A stretch of DNA of 64,000 bases. Source: Helianthus annuus (taxonomy: Eukaryota; Streptophyta; Magnoliopsida; Asterales; Asteraceae). The position numbers and the translations under genes were made by a program. The stretch covers positions 73,221,819 through 73,285,818 of the forward strand of contig NC_035440.2 of assembly GCF_002127325.2 (NCBI RefSeq), in the 5' to 3' direction. The notes under the pieces were generated by a model, which was not told the DNA's origin, ran no database searches, and was given only the letters and a program-made list of their open reading frames with translations. Shown here one piece after another: positions 1 to 10,441 of this stretch; position 1 is the first letter of the stretch, and the number at the start of each line of letters is the position of its first letter.

Positions 1-3000
1 GCGTTGCCTTGACCCGCGTAGAGCTTCTGCTCTAACGTTTTCTGGTTTCAGTGCTTCTATCTGAGCAGCTCGTATTTGCGAAGGTAGACTAGAATGTATC
101 GTGAGTTGTAAAGCTCTTACACGCTTAGGCGTAGTGTCCTTTCGACTCAGGGCGTCCGCCACTACATTGGCCTTGCCCGGGTGATACCTGATAGAGCACT
201 CGTAATCATTCAGCAGCTCGACCCATCGTCGCTGCCGCATATTCAGTTCCTTCTGTTTGAATATGTGTTCTAAACTTCTGTGGTCGGTGTAGATGGCGCA
301 CTTGGTTCCGTACAGGTAATGCCGCCATAGTTTAAGTGCAAAAACAACAGCTCCCAGCTCTAAATCATGTGTCGTGTAGTTCTTCTCGTGAACTTTAAGT
401 TGTCGTGAGGCGTAAGCTATGACTTTATCTCGTTGCATCAATACACAACCAAGACCTTGAATTGATGCATCACAGTAAACCACAAAATCGTCTGTGCCCT
501 CTGGCAGTGAAAGAATAGGTGCACTGCAAAGTCTATCCTTTAGATGCTGAAAAGCTAACTCTTGTGCATTTCCCCAATGATAAACAACGCCTTTCTGCGT
601 TAGTAAGGTGAGAGGCTGCGCGATCTTAGAAAAATCCTTAATGAATCTCCTGTAATATCCTGCCAATCCCAAAAATTGGCGAATTTCCTTTGGTGTGCGA
701 GGCGCAGGCCAGTTCTTAATAGATTCCACTTTGGATGGATCAACGTGAATCCCATCCTTGTTCACCACATGCCCTAGGAAATGGACTTCACGAAGCCAGA
801 AGTCGCATTTCGAGAATTTTGCGTAAAGCTGTTCCTTCCGAAGGAGTTCCAAAATAAGTCGTAGATGTTGTTCGTGCTCTTCCTTGCTCTTAGAATAGAT
901 CAGGATGTCGTCGATGAAGACTATAACAAACTTGTCCAGATACGGTTTGCACACTCGATTCATCAAATCCATAAAAACTGCCGGTGCGTTCGTCAGCCCA
1001 AACGGCATGACCAAAAACTCATAGTGCCCATATCGAGTCCTAAAGGCCGTCTTAGAGACATCCTCTTCCCGAACTCTCAGCTGGTGATATCCCGATCTCA
1101 GATCGATCTTTGAATAGTAGCTCGACCCCTGCAACTGGTCGAACAAGTCGTCAATGCGCGGTAGAGGATAACGATTCTTCACAGTCACCTTGTTGAGTTC
1201 GCGATAGTCGATACACATTCTGAAGGTACCATCCTTCTTCTTCACAAAAAGCACTGGAGCTCCCCAAGGCGATGAGCTAGGACGAATAAAACCCTTATCC
1301 AAGAGTTCTTGTAGTTGTGTGGAGAGTTCTTCCAACTCTGATGGCGCTAAACGATAAGGTGCACGGGCTACAGGCGCGGCTCCAGGAGCTAAATCAATCT
1401 GAAACTCGACTTGGCGATGGGGCGGAAGACCAGGTAATTCCTCAGGGAATACCTCAGGATAGTCGCGTACAACGGGAAAATCTTCTAACTTCTTCTCTTT
1501 CTCTGTGGTATCAGTAACTAAAGCCAAAATCGCAGTGTGGCCCTTTCGTAAGCATTTCTGAGCCTTAAGAAGAGAGATAATGTTCTCAACAGCACTTCTC
1601 TTGTCGCCACGAATCATGAGAGGTTCACTACCTAGACCAGGAACACGAACGATCTTCTCGTTGCAAAGAATCTCTGCTCGGTGTTGGGATAACCAATCCA
1701 TCCCAATGACAACGTCGAAACTACCCAAGACGATAGGAATAAGATCGATAGAGAAGGTCTGGTTAGCGAGAATAAGCTGGCAGCCCTTGACTACGTGTGA
1801 GGCTTCCAAACTCTTACCATTAGCTAGCTCGACAGTGTGCTTGTCGCTCAGGGGTGTAGGAATACGCTTAAGCATCTTACTAACTTCTAGTGACACATAG
1901 CTAGTATCGGCACCCGAATCAAATAAGACTGTAACATAAAAGTCGTCGAGAAGGAACTTACCCGTCACCACGTTGGGATCATTCCTCGCTTCACCTTGAC
2001 CAATCACGAACACACGTCCCCTAGCACCATTGTTGTTGTTGTTCCCATTGTTACCATTCCCCTGATTGTTGTTGTTCTGGTTCAGTTGGGGACAATCCTT
2101 CTTGAAGTGGCCTTCAGCTCCGCACTGAAAGCACCCTTTGTTGTTACCCTGCTGCTGTCGCTGGTTCTGCTGAGGTTGCTGACGATTCTGGTTGACGGGG
2201 TATGCGCTTCTGCAATCCTTTGCAACATGACCAGGCTTGTTGCATCGATGACAGTTGCCCCTGGTGCATGGCCCACTGTGGTGTAGGCTACAACGATTGC
2301 ACTTGGGGTGATTTCCTCTGTATCCACCATGACTTTGACCACCAGACGACTGCTGACTGGGGCTCTTGTGATCGTCTGTCTTTCTCTGCTGAGACTGAGT
2401 TTGCACTGAAGTTGAACCCCTGCTTGAAGTTCCATCCCATTTTCGTTTATCCCCACTAGAAGCACCAGAAGTAGTTGCAGCACCTATACGCTTCGGTAAC
2501 TTGTTCTGCTCCACCGCTTGGTCAGTAAGACGGTGAGCCAACTGTACAACCTGCTGGATAGTAGTCAACCTTGCTGAAGTCACATGACTTTGGATCTCTG
2601 GCACCAAGCCCTTGAGATAGAGTTCGATTCGCTTGTAGGGAGGATCCACCATAGTAGGACACAACAAGGCTAGCTCATGCGATCTCTTAGTGTATGCCTC
2701 AATTTCTGATCCTGACATCTTGAGATTGTAGAACTCATCTTCCAGTTTGTGAATGTCGTCACGACTGCAGTATTCCTCCCTGATCATTTCCTTGAAAGTT
2801 TCCCATGGGGTGGCGTTGGCAGCAACCAACCCTAACATCTGCACCTGAGCATTCCACCACGTGAGAGCCAAACCCTCGAGAGTACCAGTAGCATACTTCA
2901 CCCTGCGCGCTTCAGGGCATTCGCACATTTCGAACACAGACTCCAGTTTCTCAAACCAGTGTAGGAGACCTACTGCTCCTTCAGTGCCGCTAAAAGTAGT

Positions 3001-3246
3001 GGGTCGACAGTCCATAAAGGTCTTAAAAGTGCACACCGGTGCCTGAGCATACTGACCTAAGGTAGGTGGAAGAAAAGACAGAGTTTAACACAAAGGTTGG
3101 TTCACGAGAGTAGGATCCAAACGATCCTAGAACAATTTCGGACTGCAGGATATACCTCCTGCGCGTGCAGCTGCGAGCGCTGCGTCAATTCGCTCGTTGA
3201 TCAAAGCCGTCAACTGGGCTTGTGTCATGTTAACGCGTCCAGACAT
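1..3246 (-). CDS. E1 gag-pol polyprotein, 3' truncated by window edge
   Basis: Encodes gag, protease, reverse transcriptase and RNase H. Reading leftwards: gag start at 3246, a probable 99-bp intron at 3057-3155, gag domain, CCHC zinc knuckles near 2100-2300, a retropepsin with the DSGA motif near 1910-1920, reverse transcriptase with FIDD near 905-916, then RNase H. The last codons at the edge are still in frame with the integrase linker of E7. E1 retains an 8-bp stretch (about 212-219) that E7 lacks, so its pol frame is not broken there. I saw no stop in the parts I checked and length changes against E7 in the asparagine run are multiples of three; I did not translate every codon. A 91-nt first exon supplies the start codon. 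Confidence 0.8.
3057..3155 (-). other. Probable intron in E1 gag leader
   Basis: Donor GT at 3155-3154 after GGAG, acceptor AG at 3058-3057 after a pyrimidine-rich stretch. Removal joins a 30-codon N-terminal exon starting at 3246 to the gag domain in frame; without removal the frame meets a stop shortly after the donor. E7 has the same donor and acceptor context with a 98-bp interval. The one-base length difference between the copies falls inside the interval. Splicing is inferred, not demonstrated. Confidence 0.6.
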
Positions 3247-3537
3247 GGTTCTTCATAATAAAAGCAATACGTGTGAGAGAGGTTCGCGAAAGCACGATAG
3301 TAAGACAGAGTAAGCACGCACGTGTTCAAACAACAGTAGCTATACTAATCAAGCATACCATGAGCAATGTACTACGCAACTAACAAGTAGGCAATATACA
3401 TACATCATATTACCTAGAACGTCGAGCCTTGCATGAGGAGCGAAGTGTCGTTGTGGACCGTTGAGCACTAAACCGGTTATAGTCTGGTTTTAACAAAAAC
3501 GTTTCTCCTTTATTAAAACCAAGTTCACTATAACCAA

Positions 3538-3551
3538 TGGCTCTGATACCA
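3538..3551 (-). other. E1 primer binding site (tRNA-iMet)
   Basis: The minus strand reads TGGTATCAGAGCCA three bases inside the 5' LTR, the standard complement to the 3' end of initiator methionine tRNA used to prime minus-strand DNA synthesis in plant Ty3/gypsy elements. Confidence 0.92.
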
Positions 3552-3934
3552 ATCTGTCACACCCCCAAAATCCCACCTGCGGAGTACTACCGCATGGAGG
3601 CGTGACTGACCAGGATCCAGCCACCAATCATACTGAACAAGCATATAAGTAGTTATAAAAGTTTAACCATCACGATTGGTGTTCCAAAACAAATAAGTTT
3701 AAGTTGCAAGCGGAAGCATAAGTTTAAAGTTATAACATAAGTTCCAAAAGTTTCAAGTTTAACATAGTCTTGTAGCAATCCCTGTCCCACAACGATCCTC
3801 CTCCATGCAAGCTCCAGCTGAGTACCTATGGTCCTGCAAAGCATGTAGTAACGAGTCAACAACTAGTTGAGTGAGTTCACGGGTGGGCGTTCGTTTTAGT
3901 TGTTTCGAAAACAGTTTACATTATGTGGCATCCT

Positions 3935-4096
3935 GCCGTGGGGGTTACCCCATAGTTTAAAAAACGTGACCAGTTCGTTCCCAGTTACTCCGGCACTCCG
4001 GCCGTGGGGGCTACCCCATGTAGTTATCAGGCATTTCGGCCGTGGGGGCTACCCCATGTACATCATCTGGCTCTCCAGCCGTGGGGGCTACCCCAT
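3935..4096. repeat. GCCGTGGGGGCTACCCCAT minisatellite in E1 LTR
   Basis: Four copies of an 18-19-bp unit start at 3935, 4001, 4039 and 4079, separated by 20-47 bp of unique sequence. Each unit carries TGGGG and CCCCA arms around a short loop and could fold into a hairpin. The E7 LTRs have three copies, so unit number varies between family members. Confidence 0.85.
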
Positions 4097-4741
4097 GTGT
4101 ATACTAGACTCGTTACCGTATCGATTGCTGACTGTAGTCATGTTTATGTGCCCTGAAAACATCAATGTCTATCATCATTGACGTGCCCCAGATCCATTAG
4201 TTCACGCCCGTCCTCTGCGGCACGGTGTGAGGCTTGTCAGACCTAAATAGCGCTATCTAACTAATGACCCGCTCGCCATTGGCCCGGCGATTAGTCGATA
4301 CAAAAAGGAGGGACTTCGTGATAGAGTTTTAGTCTAGTACGTTTATCCGTCCATCCGGACGAGGAATCACATTCCTGAACCACTGACGTCCTACCCAAGG
4401 TAGACGAGGAACCACGTTCCTTAACCCCGTTCCCAACCCAGGGAATCCCATGCTTTGTAAGGGTGTGAACTCACCTTGGTTTGCTCGGCAGTCAAACACA
4501 GAAAGTCAATCAAGTCGCAAGTAGTCAATAACGTCCTAACACGGATATCACATATAATCAGATTCGAACCAAGTAGTGCACAAATGTTCAACACGCATGG
4601 AAATCACGTATAATCAGTAACAGTTCACAGTTCACCGGTAACAGTCAATCACAAGTTCAAAGTCCAAGCAGTTGGGCTCGTGATAACAGGCCCAATTAAC
4701 TCATCAACAGTAGCACAGAAGTTCATAAGTCCGGCCCACTA

Positions 4742-5010
4742 ACTAAGGCCCAAAGTGTGGTCTCGAGTCGCAACCGGACTCGCAAGCATGGTCTCGAGTC
4801 ATGCTGTGTGTTGATCATGGATGGTTGCGAGTCGCAACCGGTGTCGCAACCGTAGTCTCGGTTCATCATGCTAAGGTCTCGAGTCGCAACCGGACTCGTA
4901 ACCTGTGGTTTCGGCTTGTCCTGTTATGGTTGCGAGTCGCAACCGCGTGGTCTCGAGTCATCACGCTGTGGTTGCGAGTCGCAACGGGTGATTGCGAGTC
5001 GGTAAGCTGT
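4742..5010. repeat. Palindromic word array in E1 LTR
   Basis: A dense cluster of short related words. The clearest are perfect palindromes GGTTGCGA-G-TCGCAACC at 4823-4839 and 4928-4944, with further partial copies and GTCTCGAGTC variants between. The array recurs in both E7 LTRs. It lies several hundred bases downstream of the LTR TATA box in the transcription direction, so it would be in the R-U5 leader RNA. Confidence 0.85.
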
Positions 5011-5735
5011 CGTTTTCAAGTTCACGTGTTGATGCAGATGTAATCAGCCAAATAGTACAATATAATCAGGCCCAAATCCGGAAATAACCAATAGCATTCC
5101 ACTAACAGTTTTCCTAATCAGGTTACTAGTCAAAGATGGATCAAAATCACAAGGGTTTTCATATTCTTAACTATCATTCAAAGTGTTCTTCACATATTCA
5201 AACACATATTCATCAAGTTCATAGCATTTTTAACACTTATTCAACCAAAACAATGAACAATCATCAAGACACTTAGCATAACACACAACCCGGTTTTTAT
5301 ATATGTCCGATTTCAACACAAGTGCAACCCGATTTCATCATTCATTTTTAACATATAATGAGTCTATTTTCAACATCAACATTTATGCATAGTTCCACAC
5401 ATAACAAGATCATTCATGAACCGATTTCTTTTCAAATATCATGCATAACTCAACTACCATATTATCACATAATCTTGTCATACATTTATTCAAGCACAAA
5501 CACATCATGAACATATTTAACACTAAGCATACAACAATAACCAACAAGAAATACTAACCGGTTGGTGAGGTGTGTGTGAGTGCCGATCCAAGGTCCAAAT
5601 CCGAGAGCTCTTGTGTCAACCGATTGGATCCGAGAGTCTTGGAGATGTGTTTGTGTGCTAGAGTTCTAGTGAGAGAGAAGATAGAAGTGTGTGTGTGTTT
5701 TTGTTCAACAAAATGGCAAAGTTAACTAAGGTTGG

Positions 5736-5747
5736 TTTATATATAGG
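5736..5747 (-). promoter_or_regulatory. E1 LTR TATA box
   Basis: The minus strand reads CCTATATATAAA. Both E7 LTRs have an AT-rich TATA at the matching place. It is the likely core promoter of the full-length element RNA. About 100 bp upstream, near 5849, is a palindrome with 10-bp arms (CTCGAGACCA and its complement) conserved in E1 and both E7 LTRs. Confidence 0.65.
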
Positions 5748-6055
5748 CTAGTTCCAAGTGTGCACCCTTCATGGGTTTCGAGTGGGTGTTTTCGGCCCAA
5801 AGGCCCAACCGGCCAAAGGCCCAAACCGGCCTAATGGTTACGGTTCACTCGAGACCACATGGTCTCGAGTCGGGTCCTTGTTGTTTCGTGTCGGGTTCTC
5901 GGTTCACATATAACACGTACACACATATATATATACAATACACGCGTAACAAAGCACTTATCACATAAAAAGATTCACGTTATCATTTTAACTAGTCACA
6001 TAACGTACAAGCAAGTTACAACGAAAGGTTCTAGGTTTCGGGTTGTCACAACAAC

Positions 6056-6530
6056 AAACACAGAAATCCTCAAAAATGACGGTAGTACAGTAGATGTGAG
6101 AAAAATTTCAGCAAAAAAATTACCTGGAATCAAGATTGTGACCGAACAAATCGAAGGAGATGTATAACATCATCTCTTTGCAAAGCATCTCGCCACCAAT
6201 CGAAGGAGACGTATACAGTTCAATGGCTTTGCGGCGATTCTCGATGAAGAAGATGCTGCGAAAGTTGCAGGTTTATTATGCTCTTATTGTTTGTGTAAGT
6301 ATCCAGATATAGGGCGATTCTCGGCGGTGGTGATTGTTAAAGGGGGTTAGGGTTTGTGAAGTTTGAATCGCTTGAATATACAGAGAGAAGGAACCCTAGG
6401 CATTTCAAAACAAAGATGAGAAGAGAGATGATAATAGGAAAAGGGGATGGCATTGTTGGGCGGGAAAAGAAGCCCTAATTTACTGACACGTGGCCCAAAT
6501 TTCCTTTCATTTATTATATATAATGTATAT
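6056..6530 (-). promoter_or_regulatory. Possible host-gene promoter and leader cut off by E1
   Basis: Read on the minus strand, this stretch carries elements typical of plant growth-related and ribosomal-protein promoters: TTGGGCC next to a CACGTG G-box (6487-6497), an E2F-like TTTCCCGC (6460-6467) and a telo-box AAACCCTAA (about 6343-6353). It continues into a CT-rich leader and a good splice donor CAG|GTAATT at 6124/6123. Fifteen or so codons from an ATG near 6190 precede the donor. The following exon would lie where E1 is inserted. The motifs are visible; that they form one promoter is an inference. A host gene fragment carried here by a transposon is an alternative. Confidence 0.35.
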
Positions 6531-6720
6531 ATATGTATGTATATAATGTTTATGATCGTTTGGTAACAGTCAAATTTGAAAAAGGCCCAACATTGCAACA
6601 TTTTTTTAACCGCGCTCCACCCTATTTTTTTAAAACCACGCCCCAGGGGGCGGTCCTACCGGCGTTGTGGGCGTTTTTTAGGGATAAAATGCCAAAAACA
6701 CCCCACTACGGGTGGTCTTA
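6531..6720. mobile_element. Possible Harbinger-type MITE remnant left of the transposase element
   Basis: GC-rich sequence ending in CACTACGGGTGGTCTTA at 6720. Its reverse complement resembles the terminal repeat of the MITE at 8637-8988 (TTAGACC..CGTAGT). No partner end or duplication could be found, so it may be a truncated MITE. The first 20 bp are an AT-rich simple stretch. Confidence 0.35.
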
Positions 6721-8633
6721 GGCCGGAGGGTATTGGAGGGCGCCACCCCGCCACCTCACCACCGATAGCGCCCTCGGGGCGCCACCACCCATATCGACGG
6801 AATTAAACGGGGGCGCCATGGGACTCTCGCCAGCATGTTAATGATGAATTGTTGAGTTGATCGAGGTAAGTTGGTCAAATTTGAACGTTGGCGAACGTTC
6901 AGATTTTTTTTTAATTCAAATATATATACAAACCTATCCCAAACTAAAACACACACCAGTCACAAACTAAAACACACACCAATCACAAAAAAACACATAA
7001 ATTCTACCCAATCATTTTTAAGAATGTCATCTGATTCATCGAGCTCTTCATCCGACGGTGTTCTTGACGATATGATTATCGCAATTACGCAGGAGACGAT
7101 TAATTATTTGCAAGAAGAAGCCCAATCCTCTACATCGCGTACTCGACAACCGGCTCTTGAACGAGATCGGTTAGGTGCTCACGAACGTCTAATGCAAGAT
7201 TATTTTTGTGAAAATCCATTGTACAATGATGTCCAGTTTAGGCGTAGGTTTCGTATGAGCCGTCGTCTTTTCCTTAAAATTTCTAATGATCTTGCGGGCA
7301 AATTCCCTTTTTTCACACAAAGAGAAAGTGCTAGTCACAAAGTTGGTTTCTCTGGAATACAAAAGTGTACAGCAACAATTAGGCAACTAGTGTACTGCAC
7401 AGCGAGATGCGTGGGATGAATATTTAAGGATGTCGTCAAGAATGTGTCGTGATTCTCTTGAAAATTTCTGTGAAGGTAATTTTTATTTATTGTTATTATT
7501 ATTTTAAATTTACATTGTTATTATTTTTTATTAACACTATTTTATTAGGTGTTACCTTTCTGTACGGGAGACGATATTTGAGGATGCCAACCGCTGCCGA
7601 CGTTCCACTTTTATACGTGGCCCATCAGCGGATACACGGGTTTCCTGGGATGTTGGGTAGTCTTGATTGCACGCACTGGGATTGGGTGGCATGTCCAACC
7701 GCTTGGAAAATGCAACACCATCGTGGTGACCACGATAGCCCTACCCTAATATTACAAGCGGTCGCTTCTCAAGATTTATGGATTTGGCATGGTCAGTGCG
7801 AACAATGACATCGCAGTTTTACAATCTTCGAATCTTTTCGATGTCATAGATGGTGTTGCACCAGATACTTCATTATATGCAAACGACGTCACAGACGGTA
7901 TTTATCCCGAGTGGGCGACGTTGGTAAAAAACTCTTTTGTGTCCAGATGACGAAAAAAGAATGTATTTCAAGAAAAAAACAAGAGTCAGCAAGAAAAGAT
8001 ATCAAGCGGGCTTTCGGTGTGTTAAAAAAGAGATGGTCTATCATCGTCCAGCCGTCGAGGATACTTGAAAAAGTAAAATAAGAAACGTCATGTATACGTG
8101 CATCATTTTGCATAACATGATATTGGAGGACTCGGATAGAGCGTTTTGTGGAGAAAGTTATGATGAAAGTAACCAACCGACGAACCCACTACTAACATAC
8201 GCTGAAAAAGAAGTTATCCGTTCAAAGATACGTGACAGGAACACACACCATAACCTTCGAGCTGATCTGACCGAGCACCTATGGTTTTATCGTGAACAAG
8301 GAGGGGACGACGAAGACGACGAGTGACTATGTAGTTTTTATTTTCTAGTACCTTATTTTTTAAATTTGCATTTTTTTAGGACTTTGTAATGTTTTTCTTT
8401 TTTTTAATGAAATTATGTTTTTTTTTAATTTTCTAGTTATTAAAATTGCCATTTAATTTAAAAAATAAAATATATAAATAAATAAAATAATTAGGTAAAG
8501 ATGACGGGGGCTTTATCCCACACCATGCAAGTTAAGGGAAGATGCCTTAAAGCCCACTGTCTGACGTGGACGTGACATGGCGCTGACATGGCGTGATAAA
8601 GCCCCTAGAGGCTTTATCCCACACCATCCACCC
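6721..8633 (+). mobile_element. PIF/Harbinger element with TTA target-site duplication
   Basis: Bounded by TTA at 6718-6720 and 8634-8636. The left end (GGCCGGAGGGTATTGG) and the reverse complement of the right end (GGGTGGATGGTGTGGG) agree at most positions, consistent with decayed terminal inverted repeats. The interior carries a recognisable Harbinger transposase pseudogene. No second, Myb/SANT-like Harbinger protein gene is visible, so even before its decay this copy would have depended on a partner. Ends are less certain than the superfamily. Confidence 0.65.
7024..8326 (+). pseudogene. Harbinger transposase (HARBI1/ALP1-like nuclease), broken
   Basis: The product would be a DDE endonuclease that cuts and pastes Harbinger elements. 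Start at 7024 opens a serine-rich N-terminus, then the conserved HERLMQDYF and YNDVQFRRRFRMSRRLF region. A frameshift near 7400 precedes a 73-bp intron with GT-AG borders (7476-7548) that still splices in frame. Exon 2 holds [21 protein letters not shown] (first catalytic Asp) and DLWIWH. A deletion and frameshift near 7785 remove the FFGMAG-type stretch, though the NND motif of the second Asp remains in another frame. More residues are missing near 7890. The third acidic residue, normally in VERAFG, is lysine here (AAG at 8004-8006). The C-terminus at 8090-8326 is open. Inactive. Confidence 0.88.
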
Positions 8634-8636
8634 TTA

Positions 8637-8988
8637 GACCATGCGTAGTCGTTTGGGTGAATAATGCCCCACCCTTGGGCATTGTCCGTCACATGTCGTC
8701 CTAGTCAGCAAAGGGGCGTTTTTCTAAAATGGGTGTAGTGGGAATATGGACATTATGTTAAAAGATGTGTAAAGAATTAAAAAAAATAAAAAAAAACCAT
8801 GAAAAAACTTGATTGGCCAAAGGAGGGGTTAGATGTGATTGGTCAACGGAATGCCCCATATGGCGTGGAATATTGCACGCTCCTTGCATTTTTTTTCGAA
8901 AAAACGCCCATGCGGGCCAAGAATGAGCATGTTTGGGGCGTGTTTGGCATTAAAAACGCCCAGAAAATCACAACGAATACGGATGATG
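8637..8988. mobile_element. Harbinger-type (Tourist-like) MITE, 352 bp
   Basis: Flanked by TTA at 8634-8636 and 8989-8991. The first bases (GACCATGCGTAGTCGTT) and the reverse complement of the last bases (CATCATCCGTATTCGTT) match at 13 of 17 positions. No coding capacity. It shares its left TTA with the right end of the Harbinger element, so one inserted at the border of the other. Confidence 0.7.
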
Positions 8989-8991
8989 TTA

Positions 8992-9217
8992 TAGCATGTG
9001 TCAAAACACTATGTGTATATACATGTTTTTCTTTTTGTCTTATGTAAAGTTATTTCTCCTGCACAGTTAAAACATGTATCAAAGAACCTTTGGTTAGCAA
9101 ATTGTGTTCTATCTCATAGGGTGGGACGTTGAAGTTCCAGATTAAAGAATGGTGTAGAATTAGAGATATGTTAACTTAATGTTAAAAATGTTATAACATC
9201 TTAAATTATAAAAATAT
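8992..9217. other. AT-rich DNA, nothing recognised
   Basis: No ORF of note, repeat or RNA gene seen. Confidence 0.5.
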
Positions 9218-9562
9218 TGAGTTTATCTTTTGCTACTTCACTCTAAAAATAAAACTTTTTGAATCTAGTCATTAAGGTTTTATTTTTGTTGTCATTTTCA
9301 TTCACTTGTCAAACTGGGTTAGATTTTTTTGTTAACCTTTTTTTTTTGTCGTTTTCCTCCATTTAATTAAAATATGTTATGGTATAAAATGACGATTATA
9401 CCCTTAATTTAAATGAGGAAACCAATAAAAATGGCAGAAGTTAACAGAAAATTCTAACTCAGTTTGCCAATTGGATGAAGATGGCAACAAAAATAAAACC
9501 TTAGGGACCTAGATACAAAAGGTTTCATTTCTGACTAAAATGATAAAAGTTGCCTAAACTCA
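9218..9562. mobile_element. Foldback (long inverted repeat) element
   Basis: Arms at 9218-9336 and 9440-9562 are reverse complements at roughly 80-85% over about 120 bp, separated by a loop of about 103 bp. Both arms begin TGAGTTTA on their own strand. No convincing target-site duplication was found, so the true ends may lie slightly further out. A MITE origin is likely; the superfamily is not clear. Confidence 0.75.
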
Positions 9563-9817
9563 GGGACCATTTTAGCATTTTACTCTTATAAAAATATCTT
9601 ATTATAATCTGTCAAGTTTTGCCCATGGCTTTATAGCCTAGTGTCATTTTGGGGGTGGGATAAGTCTTTGGGGATCAATAGGTCCTGTGTTTGATTCGGG
9701 GGTTTTCCCATATTTATTGGGTTTTCTTCTGAATTGGTGTATAGACATTATGTCTAGTTGAGATAGATATAATCAGATGATTCTACTGATAGCACGATGA
9801 TACTCTAATGGTAGGTA

Positions 9818-9983
9818 CAGGGGCGGAGCTACCTTTATGCCGGGGGCAACGCCCGCTACGGTTTGGCGCGGAAAAAATTGGAAAAATTAGTGTAAATTTT
9901 GGAAAAAATTGAGGTTTTTTCGATTTCGTTACGGCTTATTTATAAAACGTTACGGCTTGGCGGATTTTCTAGATCCGCCACTG
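9818..9983. mobile_element. hAT-type MITE, 166 bp
   Basis: Perfect 8-bp duplication ggtaggta at 9810-9817 and 9984-9991. Terminal inverted repeat CAGGGGCGGA / CAGTGGCGGA. Eight-base duplications and CAG-starting termini are the hAT signature. No coding capacity. Confidence 0.9.
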
Positions 9984-9991
9984 GGTAGGTA

Positions 9992-10431
9992 AGTGATCCA
10001 AATTTGCCGTTGAACAAAACAAATAATAATCAGTCTAAGTTTATAAATTTTGTGTTTCTTTTGATGGCAAGAGTGTGACAAGTGTCAGATATTGCATTAG
10101 AGAAGACAGCAAAATGAAAAATCTGTCGGTCTCTAACACTGGTTAATTCTCTTAACTACGGTTAAATTGGTGGTGGCCCGGTCCACTCGTGATCTGGACC
10201 AATAAAAGCTGCAGGGAATTTATAAAGAGCGTCGGTGACTCGGTGAGTGTTTAGCATGACTTAATTGAGGGAGAATTTATATTACAGCAATTTTCATTTT
10301 TGGCCCCTGTGATTAGCGTACTGTACAAATCTCATCCTAGTTTTAACTTTTCTATAAATTAGACACAAACAAAAAACCCAACAAACCATCAATATAGATA
10401 GATTGTATGTAATTACTGTCAAAAGATAATG
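9992..10431. other. AT-rich DNA, nothing recognised
   Basis: Intergenic sequence between two MITEs. No supported gene or repeat. Confidence 0.5.
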
Positions 10432-10441
10432 TTGTTTATAG

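Larger units (their letters stand above)
1..6050 (-). mobile_element. E1: Ty3/gypsy (Tekay-like) LTR retrotransposon, 5' portion
   Basis: Minus-strand element entering from the left edge. Its 5' LTR is at 3555-6050, followed leftwards by a tRNA-iMet primer binding site and a gag-pol gene that runs off the window just before the integrase. Order and sequence match the complete element E7 at 49705-59769 throughout, including the N-terminal gag start and its probable intron, but E1 is clearly diverged from E7. The five bases after the LTR (acaac, 6051-6055) should be half of the target-site duplication; the other half lies outside. The Tekay assignment is an inference from the chromodomain seen in the E7 relative and from the long LTRs. 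Confidence 0.93.
3555..6050 (-). repeat. E1 5' LTR
   Basis: A 2,496-bp LTR. On the element strand it begins TGTGACAACC and ends GGGGGTGTGACA (TG...CA). It aligns end to end with the two E7 LTRs but with many substitutions and small indels, so E1 and E7 are separate insertions of one family. It contains a TATA box, a GC-rich minisatellite and an array of short palindromes, listed separately. ORF-like stretches inside it are LTR sequence rather than genes. Confidence 0.93.

Noticed and set aside
2082..2483. 133-codon minus-strand ORFs at 2082-2483 and 55799-56200
   Set aside because: Alternative-frame reading of the gag zinc-knuckle and asparagine region in E1 and E7.
6871..7023. N-terminal extension of the Harbinger ORF
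   Set aside because: The frame is open upstream to 6871, but that part is AT-rich and unlike the family; the ATG at 7024 before the serine run is the natural start.
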